From Prinsepia uniflora (Eukaryota > Streptophyta > Magnoliopsida > Rosales > Rosaceae): DNA of 64,000 nt. Where the stretch lies: contig CM064863.1 of NCBI GenBank assembly GCA_032719365.1, positions 64,629,583 through 64,693,582 on the forward strand, read 5' to 3'. Under the pieces are notes generated by a model. That model was not told where the DNA came from. It saw only the letters and a list, made by a program, of their open reading frames with translations, and searched no databases. Positions 24,681-37,767 of the stretch are shown piece by piece; position 1 is the stretch's first letter, and each line of letters begins with the position of its first letter. Position numbers and translations under genes: made by a program.

Positions 24681-27628
24681 ACCTACCCCCCTTAAAGAAT
24701 TTCATCCTCAAAATTCCAATCAGTAGGTTCCATGATATTTTTCCCGAAGAAACATGTCTAAGATGAACTCGAAACATAATCAACCCTAACCGGATATAAG
24801 TCACACCCAACTCATAGAAATTATACAACCAGTCTTAATCTCTCTGTAAAACCCTGCCCCATGGGCAGTCATACAATATACTTGCTCGGAATACATAGCC
24901 TAGCTCACGTTCGAGTCCACACAATCCAAGAAACACAAGAATCAGTCATATCTCATCACATGTCATCCACTTGTGACATGGTACAATGGCAAACCCTCAC
25001 GCATATGTCATTAGGCCACTAGGCCAATAAGCTCATAAGGTCCAATAACTCAGGAACTCATTCCCCTCGCTAGGTCAATCACACCATATCCCTTTCTCAG
25101 GGTCATTATGTATAATGAATTTAACCTTTCCTCCTGATGCTTTCCTATCGCCAATAAGCACTCAGTACAATGATTCATACTCTATCGCAAATCACATCCC
25201 TTTCTTAACTTCAACTCCATCATACACCAAGTATGATCCTGCAGTTGGACCTCAATAATCCAAATGATCGAAAATCATGTATTACTCCAATCGTGTGGAG
25301 TTCCATTAATAACAGGATTTCACATATCCTTAAGTGATCGAACATGACAATTCTCTCCCTAAATAATACCTGGTCTGACAATGCGGTCGTAATCTCAATG
25401 TATCCTGACCATCGCCTTATCACACATGAAGCCTTTCTTTTTATCAACTATTACCAATCCTGATGGTCGACAAAGTGTTCGTACATTTCCTCCCAAAGGT
25501 ATATGACCTTTCCATACTCGACTACCTGGGTCGATTCCAATCATGCAAGGAAAGTAAAAATTCTGAGGGTTCAGCTGGCATCGACACATACCTCACCAAA
25601 TTCCAAATAATCTCATAGTGACATCTCATTATACACACTCATATGTACATGTATGTACACTAACCAATCATCAATCATGGTACCATACACCATCCCAATG
25701 TGATCAGCATACCTGACTCATCAGCTCACGAATATAACCGGTCCATTTGGCCATCCAAGGGTATCACGATCAACTAACCTTAGCCATATCAAATTCGGAC
25801 ATTATCCTTTTCTCTCTAACTCATAACCGACAGTCGTCACCATGTTGGCCTCTCTCAATAAGGTCAATAATCACAACCTTCCCACAAAACCACAAATCAT
25901 TAACTCGTGATACGAGAAACTTATCCCATACCATTACCTTATTAAGTTGTCCATAAGCAACATGTAAGCTCAGAGCATCTTCACTCCTATACTTGCACCT
26001 TCAGTCCTTATGACTCTGTAGGTGCCATATACCAAAAAAAACTCGTATACTCGACATTATCTCTATCATCAACTCAATCTTTCATCCTGGAAACCCTCAA
26101 GAAAGATATATTGAGAAATCTATACATCCTCAGCCTTCGCTGGGCACTTCATACACGAAACACATACGCCACACATATGACCAGCAATTTGATTACCTCT
26201 TACCTACAGTCTATCGATTGTGAGCGTCAAATCATTCTAGAGGATAACACTCTTGAGTCTCTCTGAACCATGACCTCTGGTACTCCTAAACTCCACACAT
26301 CACTCTCTAATCGACCTACTCAATAAATGTATCAAGAGTCATCAACCAATCCATTCCAAGGATTACGTCCAACTCAGAAATATCCCAAGCCAGCCACTAG
26401 GCGAATAACACCAGTCATCGTGGGTAGACTCACATCGATAGGTCTACCTCCTTATATTTCACCATAGATAATTACCAAGGTTACCACATACATGTCATCC
26501 AATTTATCACATATATAACTTCAGTCGGTTCACCGACTTCCATACCATAACTAATCACAGACATTGCCATATCTGTCCAATGTACAATCTCAAGACATGA
26601 AAGAGTGGATAGCCTAGGACCTACCAAATACACACGTCCTGGTTAAACCAACTTCATGACCACAAGTAATACATATCCAGGTCAACACTTCAGGGCTACT
26701 CAGACCTCCTACTAGTAACTACAATCCTCATGCAAGTGGCCCTAATCCGATCACGCCTCCACAGTCCATCACAGGCCCTACCAACTCTTCCCTCGCCTGC
26801 CACATCAACAATCAATGCAGGAGCCAATCCTTGTTCCATTGCACCCCAGATGTGCCATCTCACTGTATCAATCACTCTATATAACTATTTCTTTATGAAG
26901 CGACCAGACGACCCACAATCATAACTATTACTGCATAATTACTCTTATTACTTTGCTTCCTAGTGGACCCAACTAGCTTACCACTGAACTGGACTATCAC
27001 CTAAGTCCAAATACTTGTATGTCTCGGGTCTCCGCCCGAACCTCAGTCACTAATGGAACTGATGTGACCCATAAGTCCAGTAAACATAGTTAAACGAGAC
27101 CAATTCATAACTTATAACCCACTAGTATCTGAACTTATACTAGTCCTTGGCATCCTAAGAATTAAAGGTCGGCCGTGTCAACAACCATAGTGATATTCAA
27201 CTTTTCCGGCTCCTCCCGAGCCCTGATACATTACTATGGCTCATCCCAAGTTCTAACCAATATCCTGACTCATTGGAGTCCCATATCCATATCCAATCCC
27301 ATTCTAGACTTTTTAAACACACATTCCACTTAAGGAATTCATTGAGAATAATCTCATCACGAGTGCAACTTGCTCAATTGTGCAACCTTTCTAGCCACTG
27401 AGCTCATTCGTTCCTTGGACCTACACATTTCTATGTCTAACAGACAGTAGTTCACAGTGTACACTAATTAACATCTGACCCTCAATCCAGGGCCAATCTC
27501 ATCCGAGATCTATCACGAGGTCTCATTTACCCTCGTCTGCCCTTCTTACTAGCAAGTCGCGCACAAGGCTTACGTTTCGGAGGCATGACGTGGCAACAGA
27601 AGCAGTAATCTAGTGCTCTGATACCACT
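24681..27628 (-). mobile_element. E2 internal region, non-coding
   Basis: About 2.95 kb between purine tract and PBS. On the minus strand a 19-codon ORF (27527-27586) starts MPPKRK, resembling the basic start of Tekay Gag, then stops. No further domain can be read in any frame. ORFs such as 25220-25447 are short and unsupported. Confidence 0.8.
27615..27626 (-). other. E2 primer binding site (tRNA-Met type)
   Basis: The minus strand reads TGGTATCAGAGC, two bases from the 5' LTR edge at 27629. Same PBS as E1, E3 and the Cassandra element. Confidence 0.9.
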
Positions 27629-30499
27629 TAACAGGACCTGTCCTCGAAAGACATTGATAACCATGTCCGATTCTGCACCCGTCCGACAAGTTAGCTGAAG
27701 TTCCCAAAATTGCCCTCAACACTTGCCAAACAAGGGATAACCGTACCTGTGTCCACTCATGCCTCCACCTCTCGATCAGCCTCGGTCATCGCGCCACGAC
27801 CTGGAGGGTCAATAAAAACACAAAAGGTGTGAGTGGACAAAAATAAATCAGCTATATAACATGTTGCAGAAAAGACCTTTCTACCGTCCACGCAAAACGA
27901 ATGCAAGCATTCGAAAATCATTTCATAATCCATTTCATTTTCAATATAAGAAAACCGTGTATAAAAATCAAAATCATTTTCCTTTGCTTAAACCTCGGAC
28001 TTAGCCTGAAACCATAAACACGGGGCCTCAGCCCAAAATCATGAATCAAAATCCACGTACAGAACATAACCCAAAAATCCATCAAGCCATATGAACCGGG
28101 CCATTGCCCAACACATCCGAAAACATCGGAAATCAACAGTAAATCACAAGTCAATCAATCTGCTGGATCTCAAGTGCGCCCGAGTCTTTAAACTCAAAAT
28201 CATGTGCATAATCAGGCCTTCCCGGGATATGAACGATTCTTTAAACTCAAAACACAATCAATAGGCCTCGGGGGATATCACAATAACCGAGTCTTTAAAC
28301 TCAAAACATATTAATCAAGGGCCCTATCACCTAAGTTCAAATCCGAATTCGGAACCCTCATTCCGTAAGCTAGGATCCGGAATAATCATTTCGAACCCAA
28401 ATTCGGAAATCCCCTTTCAAGTTTCCGAAACCCGAAATCTCGTTCATCAAAACCACTTTTATGAACTGGGCATCAAGCCGGAAATCACCTTTTCCAAAAT
28501 CCGTTTTAAATCTTTGAAATCAAATCATATTTCATATTCCAAATTCAAATCATCAAAACCATGGTCAAACCACAACATACTCGAAATCTCATAAAACGTG
28601 CAAATCCTTAATAATCTCGAAATACGTGCCAAAATCGTAAATCATACTCACAATCATAATCAAAACATCATCAAAACATGATACGCACAAATCCTATAAA
28701 ATCATCCATTAAACCATCATCAAAGCATAGGAGAAACCATAGTCTCGAAATACGTGCAATTACGTATTGCATATCGAAATACGGATAAATACAAAAATCG
28801 TAATTACCATAAGCATAAGCATAAAAATCATAAATATAAAGCATAGAAAATGATTATGCATGCATTGAAATTTAGAAAACAAAGTCCACTCACACACCGT
28901 CCAAACTGCTCGCTTCTGAGCTGCACGTTTGTCCGTAATTTTCGAAAATCATAATTCCTCTCCAAAATCAATATCAAGGGTCACTAACACTCCAATATAC
29001 TTCATATAATTTTCCCCAATTTTTTCGGGATTTAAATACGTATTTTAAACATATACAAAAACTTCGGATACACTGAACACTATCGAAACGATATCCGATT
29101 TCCTCAAAACTAGTGCCAAAATGTTCGTTATATTAAAAGGAGCAAGTTTCATGTTGAACTCACCTCGAGATTCGCTACCACGCGCCACCGGGAGTGGCTG
29201 TGCGTGAAGCTCACGCGCTGCTACAGTGTAAGCACTGTTCATCGTTCTTACCCAGTTGTCTGTTAAAAGGGTCATTCAACCCGCGTGTTGACCCGGCTCA
29301 ATCCTGTCAATTTCCCATCTATTTTTTCAATTGATTCAGTCGAAATCATCATTATGAAGCTAATTAAGGTTCTGTAAATTCAATTTCATTAAAACTTACC
29401 TCAATCCGTCAAATCGAGCTCGAGTTTTCGAAGAACATTCGAACGTTGTTCCTTCATCAAAGTTCATCGATTTCCATTGTTTTTCTTTAATTGGTCCAGC
29501 CAACAGCTTCGTAAGATCATCATAAACTTGTTTTCAATCTCAATTGCATCGTCCAACGCCTCCAATTACACAACTCAATCCTTCGAATTTCCAAGCTTCG
29601 ACATGTCTGTTCTTAGCTCAAAGGGATTCGAACCTTGAGTTTCTCGACGTGGATCGACCAACATGAGTCCCAGAAGTCATAATCTAAGTCCAATTTCAAT
29701 GTTCGATGGCTGCAAGGTGCAATTCGAATTTCGGCTTCCATGGACATTGTTTCGGGTTTCTCTTTGGGTTTTATGATTTTTTTCACGATTTTCATCCTCT
29801 TTTCTTCCTTATGGTTCTCTATTCTTCCTCCTCTCTCTAACCCTCTCAATCCAATCGATCAATTAAGGAAGATTGATGAACACGTTTTTTGCTGCTCTGT
29901 TTTCCTCCCAAAATGCACGGTTCAATTCTTTGAGTCATCCACCGCCACAACACGCTCACACACCGTGCACTTGCCACCAATCTACCTTAGAGAGTGACAG
30001 ATGTCGCTTAGGGGCATATCATGGCTGAATCAGCCCAATCACCGAAACTTTTCTTATTCAATTGATCAATTACCATTTTTCCCTTGTTTTGACAATTTAC
30101 CAAAATGCCCTTCACACTTCTAGACCCGTAACTTGATCGTCCGAACTCCGATTGACGCGTGCCGTCTGTCTACGAATTCAGCGTCTCGAGACCTACCCAA
30201 CGGTCTTTGAATTACATGAAAATTCCATGTCTTTTGAAAAGTCAACAAATTGCCCCTTTAAAAATTAACTAAATTACCCTTGAACTTCCGAATATCATAA
30301 CTTTCTCCTCGAATGTCGGAATTGGACGTGCCACCTGTATATGAACTCGTCACGTCCAGATCTACCTCACAGTCATCGGTCAAAGTCCATTTGATAGCTC
30401 GAACGAAAATTCAACCGTTCGCCCAATTCCAAGCCCAAAATCGTCATTTTCATCAAATTTTCCAAAGTTTCATTTTTTTCGAATTTCCGGGTCGTCATA
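27629..30499 (-). mobile_element. E2 5' LTR
   Basis: The plus strand runs from TAACAGGACC (TG changed to TA) to GGGTCGTCATA (CACA changed to CATA). Both terminal changes follow insertion, because the partner LTR keeps the normal ends. It lacks nearly 200 bp of the repeat array present in the 3' LTR. Confidence 0.9.
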
Positions 30500-30504
30500 G
30501 TACG

Positions 30505-31816
30505 GAGACAAGTTAGGTTTTCCAGGTGAGTTGTAGATTTTCCTAGGACCAGTAGAGGACTTAACATTTGGACGGTTAGTCCGGTGGTGGTATACTTGTT
30601 AGGGATGAAGTCACATGGTTGGAATCTCTGAATCAGGAGATGTTGAGTGATAAATACGCTGGGGTCGGTGAGGGAGACTCATGGTGGGGTATGATGGGAC
30701 TTCAGGAATTGTGAACACCCCTAAATCGTGGACACGTGTGGATGTGTGACGCCATGTTTGACATGTGTGGCGAGTGTCATGAGATTGTGTTAAGTTGGAT
30801 TAAGGTAGGATGAATTGTGATGTCATGGTTGTGGACCATTGTGAGTTTTGTGGTATGATGAGGAAAGAATGAGAATGAGTGACTATAACTGATCGATATG
30901 AGGTAATTGAAGAGAACCCACAAGCTAGACTTGTCTCGAGATGTGTGGTATTCTTGATCGATTTGATCCGATGCGGTGGTCTGATCATTCTTGGGAAGTG
31001 AAGGTGAAGTAGTAAGACAGTAAGTGGGATCCACTTAGGAGTGGGTGGATCGGGGTTGGATCTCTTCTGGCTCAGGATTGAGTTATGGTGAATCAGGAGA
31101 ATCGTATGCAAGATAGAGCTTGGACATGTTAGGATGATAAGATAGAAGTTGGATATGTTGGACTTGAAGATGAGGGGATTGCTCTGTCCTGAAGGAGTGA
31201 ACATGGCTGGATATTGGAAGTGAGATGATGTGGACATAGTGATGGGCAGGTTGGATCTTTTGAATATGTTGGATTTATGTAAGACGAGTGTGGTCTGTCT
31301 TGTATACGTACGGGTATATGGACTTGGATATAGTGTTGGGTCTGCCCTGGGTACGTAAATGAGATGTTATTGGATTTGATGTTGGTTGGGAGACCTAGGA
31401 GACCAGGAGACTCGGAATGGATTTATGTTGGTATGCTTCGGAAGACGTGTTGGGCCTGGAATGGTGATCGGCCTGATGTTGGACTCCAGAATTGAAGTGT
31501 GATTGGCTCGAGCCAGTGGTAGTCAGGGTGGAGAGAATGATGTTTTATGTGCCCCGGGGATACACTATGATGGTTGGAGGATGCACGACGATGTCATTGG
31601 AAGGGATTGAGGATGTACTCTACGATCTCTGTGATCAAGGTAGACTTCGGTGAGAATGAAGTGATCACCAGTTGGGAACTATCAGGATAAGCTGGATTTG
31701 TAGGTGATGGACACTAGGTAGGAGTCCCAGGTGTGAGATCAGTTAGATTCCCCCAGCAAGTTACGGACGTATGAGATTCAAAATTTCGGGGATGAAATTC
31801 TTTTAAGGGGGAAGAT
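30505..31816 (+). mobile_element. E1 internal region, last part, with purine tract
   Basis: About 1.3 kb of non-coding sequence ending in the purine tract AAGGGGGAAGAT (31805-31816) before the 3' LTR. The preceding bases keep the signature of a Tekay pol end, but no integrase or chromodomain reading frame remains upstream. Confidence 0.75.
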
Positions 31817-32854
31817 TGTAATGACCCGTCCCGGAACTCAGGATTATATTAGTGGTTAATGACGGATTAGTGAGATTAATCGGTGATTAGTTGGGTGATT
31901 TCGGACGAACGGTGCAAAATGACGATTTTGCCCTTGGAATGGGCAAAAAGGTTGACTTTTGATTTGAGCGGTAAAATAGATTTGGGTCGATGACTGTAAC
32001 GTAGTTCGGGACATCACGAGTTGATAGACAGGTGGCACGTCCGATTCCGACATTTGAGGAGGAAGTTACGAGCTTCAGAAGGTGAGGGGCATTTTGGTAA
32101 TTTGGCATTCAGGATATTTTGGTCATTCATGTTGCCTTGGGAGTTGTGCCCAATGGTTTTCGGACACTTGTCCCTCTCTGGAAGGGAGTAGAACCCTTCC
32201 CACCTCCTTACAAGTGTCTCACGCGGTTTAAAAATGTTTGCACGGTTTGGTTCAAGTGAGAAATAGAGTAGTGTGTGCACCTTGAGGAACCATCGATTGG
32301 AACACCATCAAAACGTGATCCTTTGCTTATGTTCTACTCAGCAAAGTGGTTGAGGGTGATGAGACGAAGATGGTGGTGGTGGCACGGCGGCCCACGACGA
32401 CGCAAGAAGGTAAGAAAACCCCGTGAAGTGCCCTGTTTTCATTCAAAATGGCAACTGGTATTGTGAGGCTTGATGAGCGAATTGGTGGCTAGGATGAGGC
32501 TCATGAGGATACTAATAGGTGATTAAGCATGGACGGAGGTCTGCCGTGGACGGTGGCTGGCGAACCCGACGTGGTAAGTCTTGGTTCAAAAATTGGATAC
32601 AGGTTTTTAGGCTTTGTCGATGAATTCTAATGATTGGAACATGATTATGGAGGGTAAACAAGTCGACTGGGACTGAAGTTGAAGCGGGAGGAGGTCAGAT
32701 AGGATTGAAAAAGATGGAAAAATGAGTGAAAACCTATCACGCTGGTTCAAATTGCAGAGGCCGATTTGGACCGGTCTGAACCGGGTCGACCTGAGGTAGG
32801 AGATGAACAGTGCTGAGGGGCGTGGCTCCCACGTGGAGCCCCTTTGGACGGCGC

Positions 32855-33026
32855 GTGAGGCATGGTTTGGGAATGTTTTCAACACGTGTTTTTAAGTATT
32901 CGATGTAACGAACATTTTGGGACTGGTTTCGAGTCGATCGGTGAGGCATGGTTTGGGAATGTTTTCAACCCGTGTTTTTAAGTATTCGATGTAACGAACA
33001 TTTTGGGACTGGTTTCGAGTCGATCA
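32855..33026. repeat. 86-bp tandem duplication in the E1 3' LTR
   Basis: The stretch from GTGAGGCATGGTTTGGGAAT to GAGTCGATC occurs twice head to tail with only one or two differences. The equivalent stretch of the E1 5' LTR (15628-15711) has one copy, so the duplication arose after insertion. Confidence 0.85.
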
Positions 33027-33967
33027 GACATCGTCTCGATATGTTTCGGGATGTCCGAAGGTTTAAAGGCTAGGTTAAAAATAGTTAAAAATTCATAAAT
33101 ATTACCGGGATTTTGTAGAAGCATTATAAAGTAGTTAATGACCTTAGAATGTGTTATGGACTGGTTCGGGAAGTCCGGTGATAGTGGATTTGCCGGGAAA
33201 GAGTAATTGCACGCGTATCGAGGCAGCGACGCAAATGGTCTGTGAGTGGACTTTGCTTTCTAACTTATGATGCATGCATAAATGTTTTTATATGTTTTCT
33301 ATATATGATTTCTATGTTTGTGATTATGATATCTCTGATTTCTGATTTGCACGTATTTCGAGGAATTTTACGTAATTGCACGTTTTACGAGATATGCTTT
33401 TATGTCGTGATTTGTTAATGGTTTCAATACTATGATTTTGGGATTTAAATTATGATTTGATTTCAAAGGTATAGAAATGGATTTTGAAAAAGTGATTTCG
33501 ATAAATGTGATTTCAGTTTTGGAATCGGATTTCAGAAATATGATTCGGGATTCGGTTTTGGAACTTGAAAAGTGTAATTCTGGGTTTGGATTCGGAATGA
33601 TGATTCCGAATACGAATTGATTCGGAATGATACTTTCGGATTCAGATTTGGAAATGGATTTATAGATTTGGATTTGATAAAATGGTTTTGGATTGGATTT
33701 GCTGGATCTGGTATTGGGTTTAAAAACCCGGATACGATATGTGACGGGGGCGGGCCCGGATATGTGATTGGGTTTAAAGACCCGGATTGAGTTTAAAGAC
33801 TCGGGAGTTTAAAGACTCGGATTGATATTGAGGCATGTTAAGTATAAAGACTTGGATATATATTGAGTTTAAAGACTCGGATAGATCTAGAAGGTTCGAT
33901 TGATTGCAATGGATTTTAAAGGGATTTTCAAATTTGTTTTAGATTGCGATGATATCATGATGGTTTG

Positions 33968-36545
33968 TGACAGGACCTGTCCCAACTGGACTTTGATAAC
34001 CGTGCCCGGTCCTGCTCCCGTCGGACGAGTCAACTGAAGTCCCGAAAGCACCCTTCAGCACTTGTCAGACCAGGGATAACTGCACTGATATCTACTCATG
34101 CCTCCGCCTCTAAATCAGCCCCGATCGTCGTGCCACGGCCTGGAGGGTCATCAAAACAGAAAAGGTGTGAATGGGCAAAAATAATATCATTTAAAATACG
34201 TTTGCAACACATCAGTTACCCTCCAGTTTATCAAACCATGCATGCATAGGGAAAAACATTTGAATCACAAGCACCGGCTTTCCAGCCAAATCACAAAATA
34301 AATCACATCTCGGCTCTTAGGCCAAAACAGATGAAAACATAAGCACCTGGCCACACAGACCAGAACCCGTACTCAAATAACAGTACGTAATCACAATTAA
34401 CATCAAACAATACAACCAATCAATCAATCAATCCATCAATCCGCACTATTCACAAGTGCACAATCAATCACACAATCACATCCGCACTACGCGTAGGCCA
34501 ATCTCGGGAACAGCACTCAGGCACCATCCGAGTCATATCTATCATGTCTGGGAACTGCACACGCACCATCTAGACGTACCACATACTCGGGAACTACACT
34601 CACGCAACATCCGAGTCCCGTCTAGGAATTGTACTCGCACCATCCAGCACATGATCCAGTATCCAGTATCCACAATCACAAACACAATCCATATCATAAC
34701 ACATATCAATCATATCCATGACCTCAAATCAAGTCATAAGCATGCCCGACAGGGTGTTTAAGTTCAAATACCAATGATACGTAAATCCGTAAACTCATAT
34801 GGAAAACATTTAAAATAATTCCGAAATCATCATTGACTAACCACTTAAGTCAAAATATCCTTTTCAAAACCTTTTTGACTCCGGGCCTAGGCCAAAATAT
34901 CATTTGCACATTTCCTTGAAAACGTGCCCGAAAGACCGATTAAAATAATCATTAAATCACACATAATAGGGCCACATCATCAAGACATCAACGCAAGTCA
35001 AATCATGCAATCAATAATGTAAAACATTTAACTATGCATGCATCATGGTTTATAAAACAAACGTCCACTCACACACCGTCCAAACTGCTCGCTTTCCGAG
35101 CTGCATGCGTTTCCGTATTTTTCGACATTTTTTAGGAATCCCGAATCCTGTCCAAAATCATTACTCAGGGTCACTAAGGACTCAAGTAACATCATACTAA
35201 TTCCTCATAATTTTTCGGGAGTTTAATATTAATTAAATACGTAACATAAATCTTTGGACCCTCGAAACATTATCGAGACGGTGTCCGATCGACTCGAAAC
35301 CAAAGCCAAAATGTTCGTTACATTAAATAGGACAAGTTTCATGTTGACCTTACCTCGAAAAGCCCGCTCACGAGCCCTCACGCGCCGTCGCAAGCGGCTA
35401 CGCGTGAAAGCCACCCGCCGTGAACAGTGTCACCACCTTCACCCGTTTCTCTGTCATTCGGGTCCTGCAACCCGTGAGGTGACCCGGTTCGATTGCTATC
35501 AATTCGACACTATTTCCTTCAATTCAATCATCTATTAGCATCGTTAGAGACTTAATTGAGGTTCTGTAGATTCAATTACATGGGACCTTACCTTAATTCA
35601 ATCGAATCAAGCTCGATTATTCGAAGAACACCGAAGCACTGTGCATTATCCCATCTCCACAATTTCTCACTTGTTTCCTCCAATTGATGCATCAGGAAGC
35701 ATCGTGGAGTCCTAATAAATGTATTTCAACGATCAATTTCATGGTTCCAAGTCCTAAATTCCACGACTCAATCTCGAAAATCTAGTATCTTCCCCAGTTC
35801 TGTTCTAATGCAAAACACATCGAATTGCCTTCAATTTTCATTGAGTTCGACTCGTCTCACTCCCAGGAGGCTAAAACAAAGGTCAATTTCACTCAATTAC
35901 GTCCACAAGTTTAAATTCGATCCTAAGGTGTTCATTCAAGGTTTCGGGTTTTCTGGGTTTTTCAGTTTGGTTTCAGCTGAATTCACGTTTTCTAACTCAC
36001 TGATTCCTTCTATTTGTTTTTCTCTCAAGCTCCAATTCTCAATTGGGTTGCGGCTGCTGGTGGTGGGATCGATCAAAGCACATGGTCTCTGTTTGTATAT
36101 GAACACTGTACTAATACCAAGGGATAATGAACAACCGTTTGATTTCATTAGTTAATTATACAAAAGGCAACTAAGTGCCACTAATTATCATTAACAAGTG
36201 ACACTTGTCACTAAAAGCAGCTCCTGAGTCATTCTTATGGCTGATTCAGCCAATTAACTCATTTAATTACTTTCCTGTTCACAATTACCCTTTTACCCTT
36301 TAAGTCACAATTTACCATTTTGCCCCTGAACTTCCCAGACTCATAACTTTCTCGTCCTAACTCCGATTGACGCATGCCGCCTGTCTACGGATTCAGCGTC
36401 CCAAGACCTATCCAATGATCTTCCCGGAAAATCCAAACAATGTCTCGATCAAAAAGTCAACTTTCGGCCCTTATAACTAAGGGCAAAATCGTCATTTTCC
36501 TCAAATCTTCCAACTTTTCGTTTTTCAAATTTTTGGGGCGTTACA
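33968..36545 (-). mobile_element. Solo LTR S3 inside the E1 3' LTR
   Basis: The plus strand runs from TGACAGGACC to GGGGCGTTACA with a perfect TSD, GTTTG (33963-33967 and 36546-36550). 2578 bp, no internal region. Instead of the GAGTTTAAAGACTC units it has a different array of about 50-bp CTCGGGAACT/CATCCGAGTC units at 34490-34650. Confidence 0.92.
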
Positions 36546-37086
36546 GTTTGCAATAATGATGGTTTTCAAATGGTTTTTAGATGCTTTGGGCTATGACCCG
36601 GATGATATGGATTTTGACGGTTTTGAGGCTGAGGCCCGGGATTTGAGAAAAGGAAATGATTTCAGTTTTCATAAACGGTTTTTATTATCTTGGAAATAAA
36701 TGGTTTTCTTATGCTGAAAATGAACTAGTTTTCGAATGCATGCATTGGTTTTACATGGAGGGTATAACTATATTTTCATTTGAAATGTTTTATGAACTTA
36801 TTATTTATTTTTGTCCACTCGCAGTCTTTCATGTTTTCGATACCCTCCAGGTTTATGCGGTGCGGGCTGTTGAGAGAGAGACGAAGACGTCACACACGCA
36901 AATCCATGGTGTTGCTGCAAACTCTAGTTAACTCAAGTTGGTTTTTGGTACGTTGACCTAGGATCCCTTGTCTGGCTTGCGTGTTCCATGGGGGTCGAAC
37001 GAGTGTTTAGCCTTCGTGTCGCATGCAAGTTAGACAGGAGCATGACTTATCCCTTAATCTTGGGGGATTAGGGGTGGGTCGTGTCA

Positions 37087-37767
37087 TAAGCTCACTACAT
37101 TGCTCTATTTTGAGGTACTTGGCTCACTTGACTCAACTCAAAGTTCATAGTTTTCATAACTTTTTCTTTTCTTTTCTTGTACTAATCGCAAATTTTTTTT
37201 TTCTTTCTTAATTGCAAATCACCATTCCATTTTTTCTTTTCTTTTGAACTTGATGAACTTTTTTTGTATTTATATGAGTTGAGCCAAGATCATGCAATAA
37301 CTTTCTCATTTTACAACTAAACGAACGATCTTTTACATTCAAGCATACTTTCATCGCATGATTATAAGTAGCACAAAACATCAACATATTTCCTCCTCAC
37401 CATGAATCTCATTTGATGCAACCTTGACCCAAGCTTAGATTATAGGGTATAGCCATTATAACAGGTTCATAACTTGGTTAGGTCATATTGTAGGTGAAGA
37501 ACAAAACGACTAAGTGTTTGGCTTCAAAAGGGCTTAAGAAGCATGTAATTGGGACGGGGAAAAGAAGGGCCTTTAGGAGCTAAAACACACATAGCCTATA
37601 TCACATCTCATAAACAATTAAACATTAAATCAAAAGCATCCAAAAGATATGGTTCTTTAAACATCATTGCAATTAAAACAAGATTATGCAATTAAGAACA
37701 AAGTGATGAGTGTTTTAGAGTAGAAACAAGTAGATCACTCAAAGATAAAGGCAATCAAGCTTAATCA
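37087..37767 (-). mobile_element. Continuation of the second Athila-like spacer
   Basis: Starts with the second TAAGC copy, so it continues the sequence broken at 11533. It is A+T-rich and non-coding. The junction with the presumed Tat-type element on the right is somewhere near 37750 and could not be fixed. Confidence 0.45.

Larger units (their letters stand above)
21613..30499 (-). mobile_element. E2: complete non-autonomous Tekay-like element nested in E1
   Basis: A full element with a perfect TSD, GTACG (21608-21612 and 30500-30504). The 3' LTR is 21613-24680 (3068 bp) and the 5' LTR 27629-30499 (2871 bp, with a deletion of nearly 200 bp after about 28320). The internal region is 2948 bp. 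PBS and purine tract are present. The LTRs agree at the great majority of positions, so E2 is younger than E1. No polymerase is present. It fits the LARD pattern of long LTRs around a short, largely non-coding body. Confidence 0.92.
11534..37086 (+). mobile_element. E1: Tekay-like non-autonomous LTR element with four nested insertions
   Basis: The element starts TGTAACGACCCG and ends GGGTCGTGTCA, with a perfect TSD, TAAGC (11529-11533 and 37087-37091). The 5' LTR is 11534-17251 and the 3' LTR 31817-37086. Without nested DNA each LTR is about 2.7-2.8 kb and the internal region about 2.8 kb. The PBS (17254-17265) and purine tract (31805-31816) are intact. No protease, reverse transcriptase or integrase can be read in any frame, so E1 must have been moved by another element's proteins. 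The bases before the purine tract (ATTTCGGGGATGAAATTC) match the usual end of Tekay/Del chromoviruses. By eye the LTRs differ by roughly a tenth, making E1 clearly older than E2. Confidence 0.9.
31817..37086 (+). mobile_element. E1 3' LTR (split by solo LTR S3)
   Basis: Starts TGTAATGACCCG and ends GGGTCGTGTCA. Two changes set it apart from the 5' LTR: a deletion after about 32700, and an 86-bp tandem duplication (32855-32940 repeated from 32941). After removing S3, about 2.69 kb remains. A GAGTTTAAAGACTC array lies at 33770-33890. Confidence 0.9.

Noticed and set aside
29740..29997. ORFs with membrane-like stretches, also at 23724-24029
   Set aside because: They lie at the same place in both E2 LTRs but differ in reading frame and length between the copies, so they are not maintained as genes.
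18313..37086. S2 and the E1 3' LTR as a pair flanking one element
   Set aside because: Their starts (TGTAACAACCTG and TGTAATGACCCG) and following sequence are too different, and S2 has its own perfect TSD, GTCGG. The 11534 copy is the true partner.
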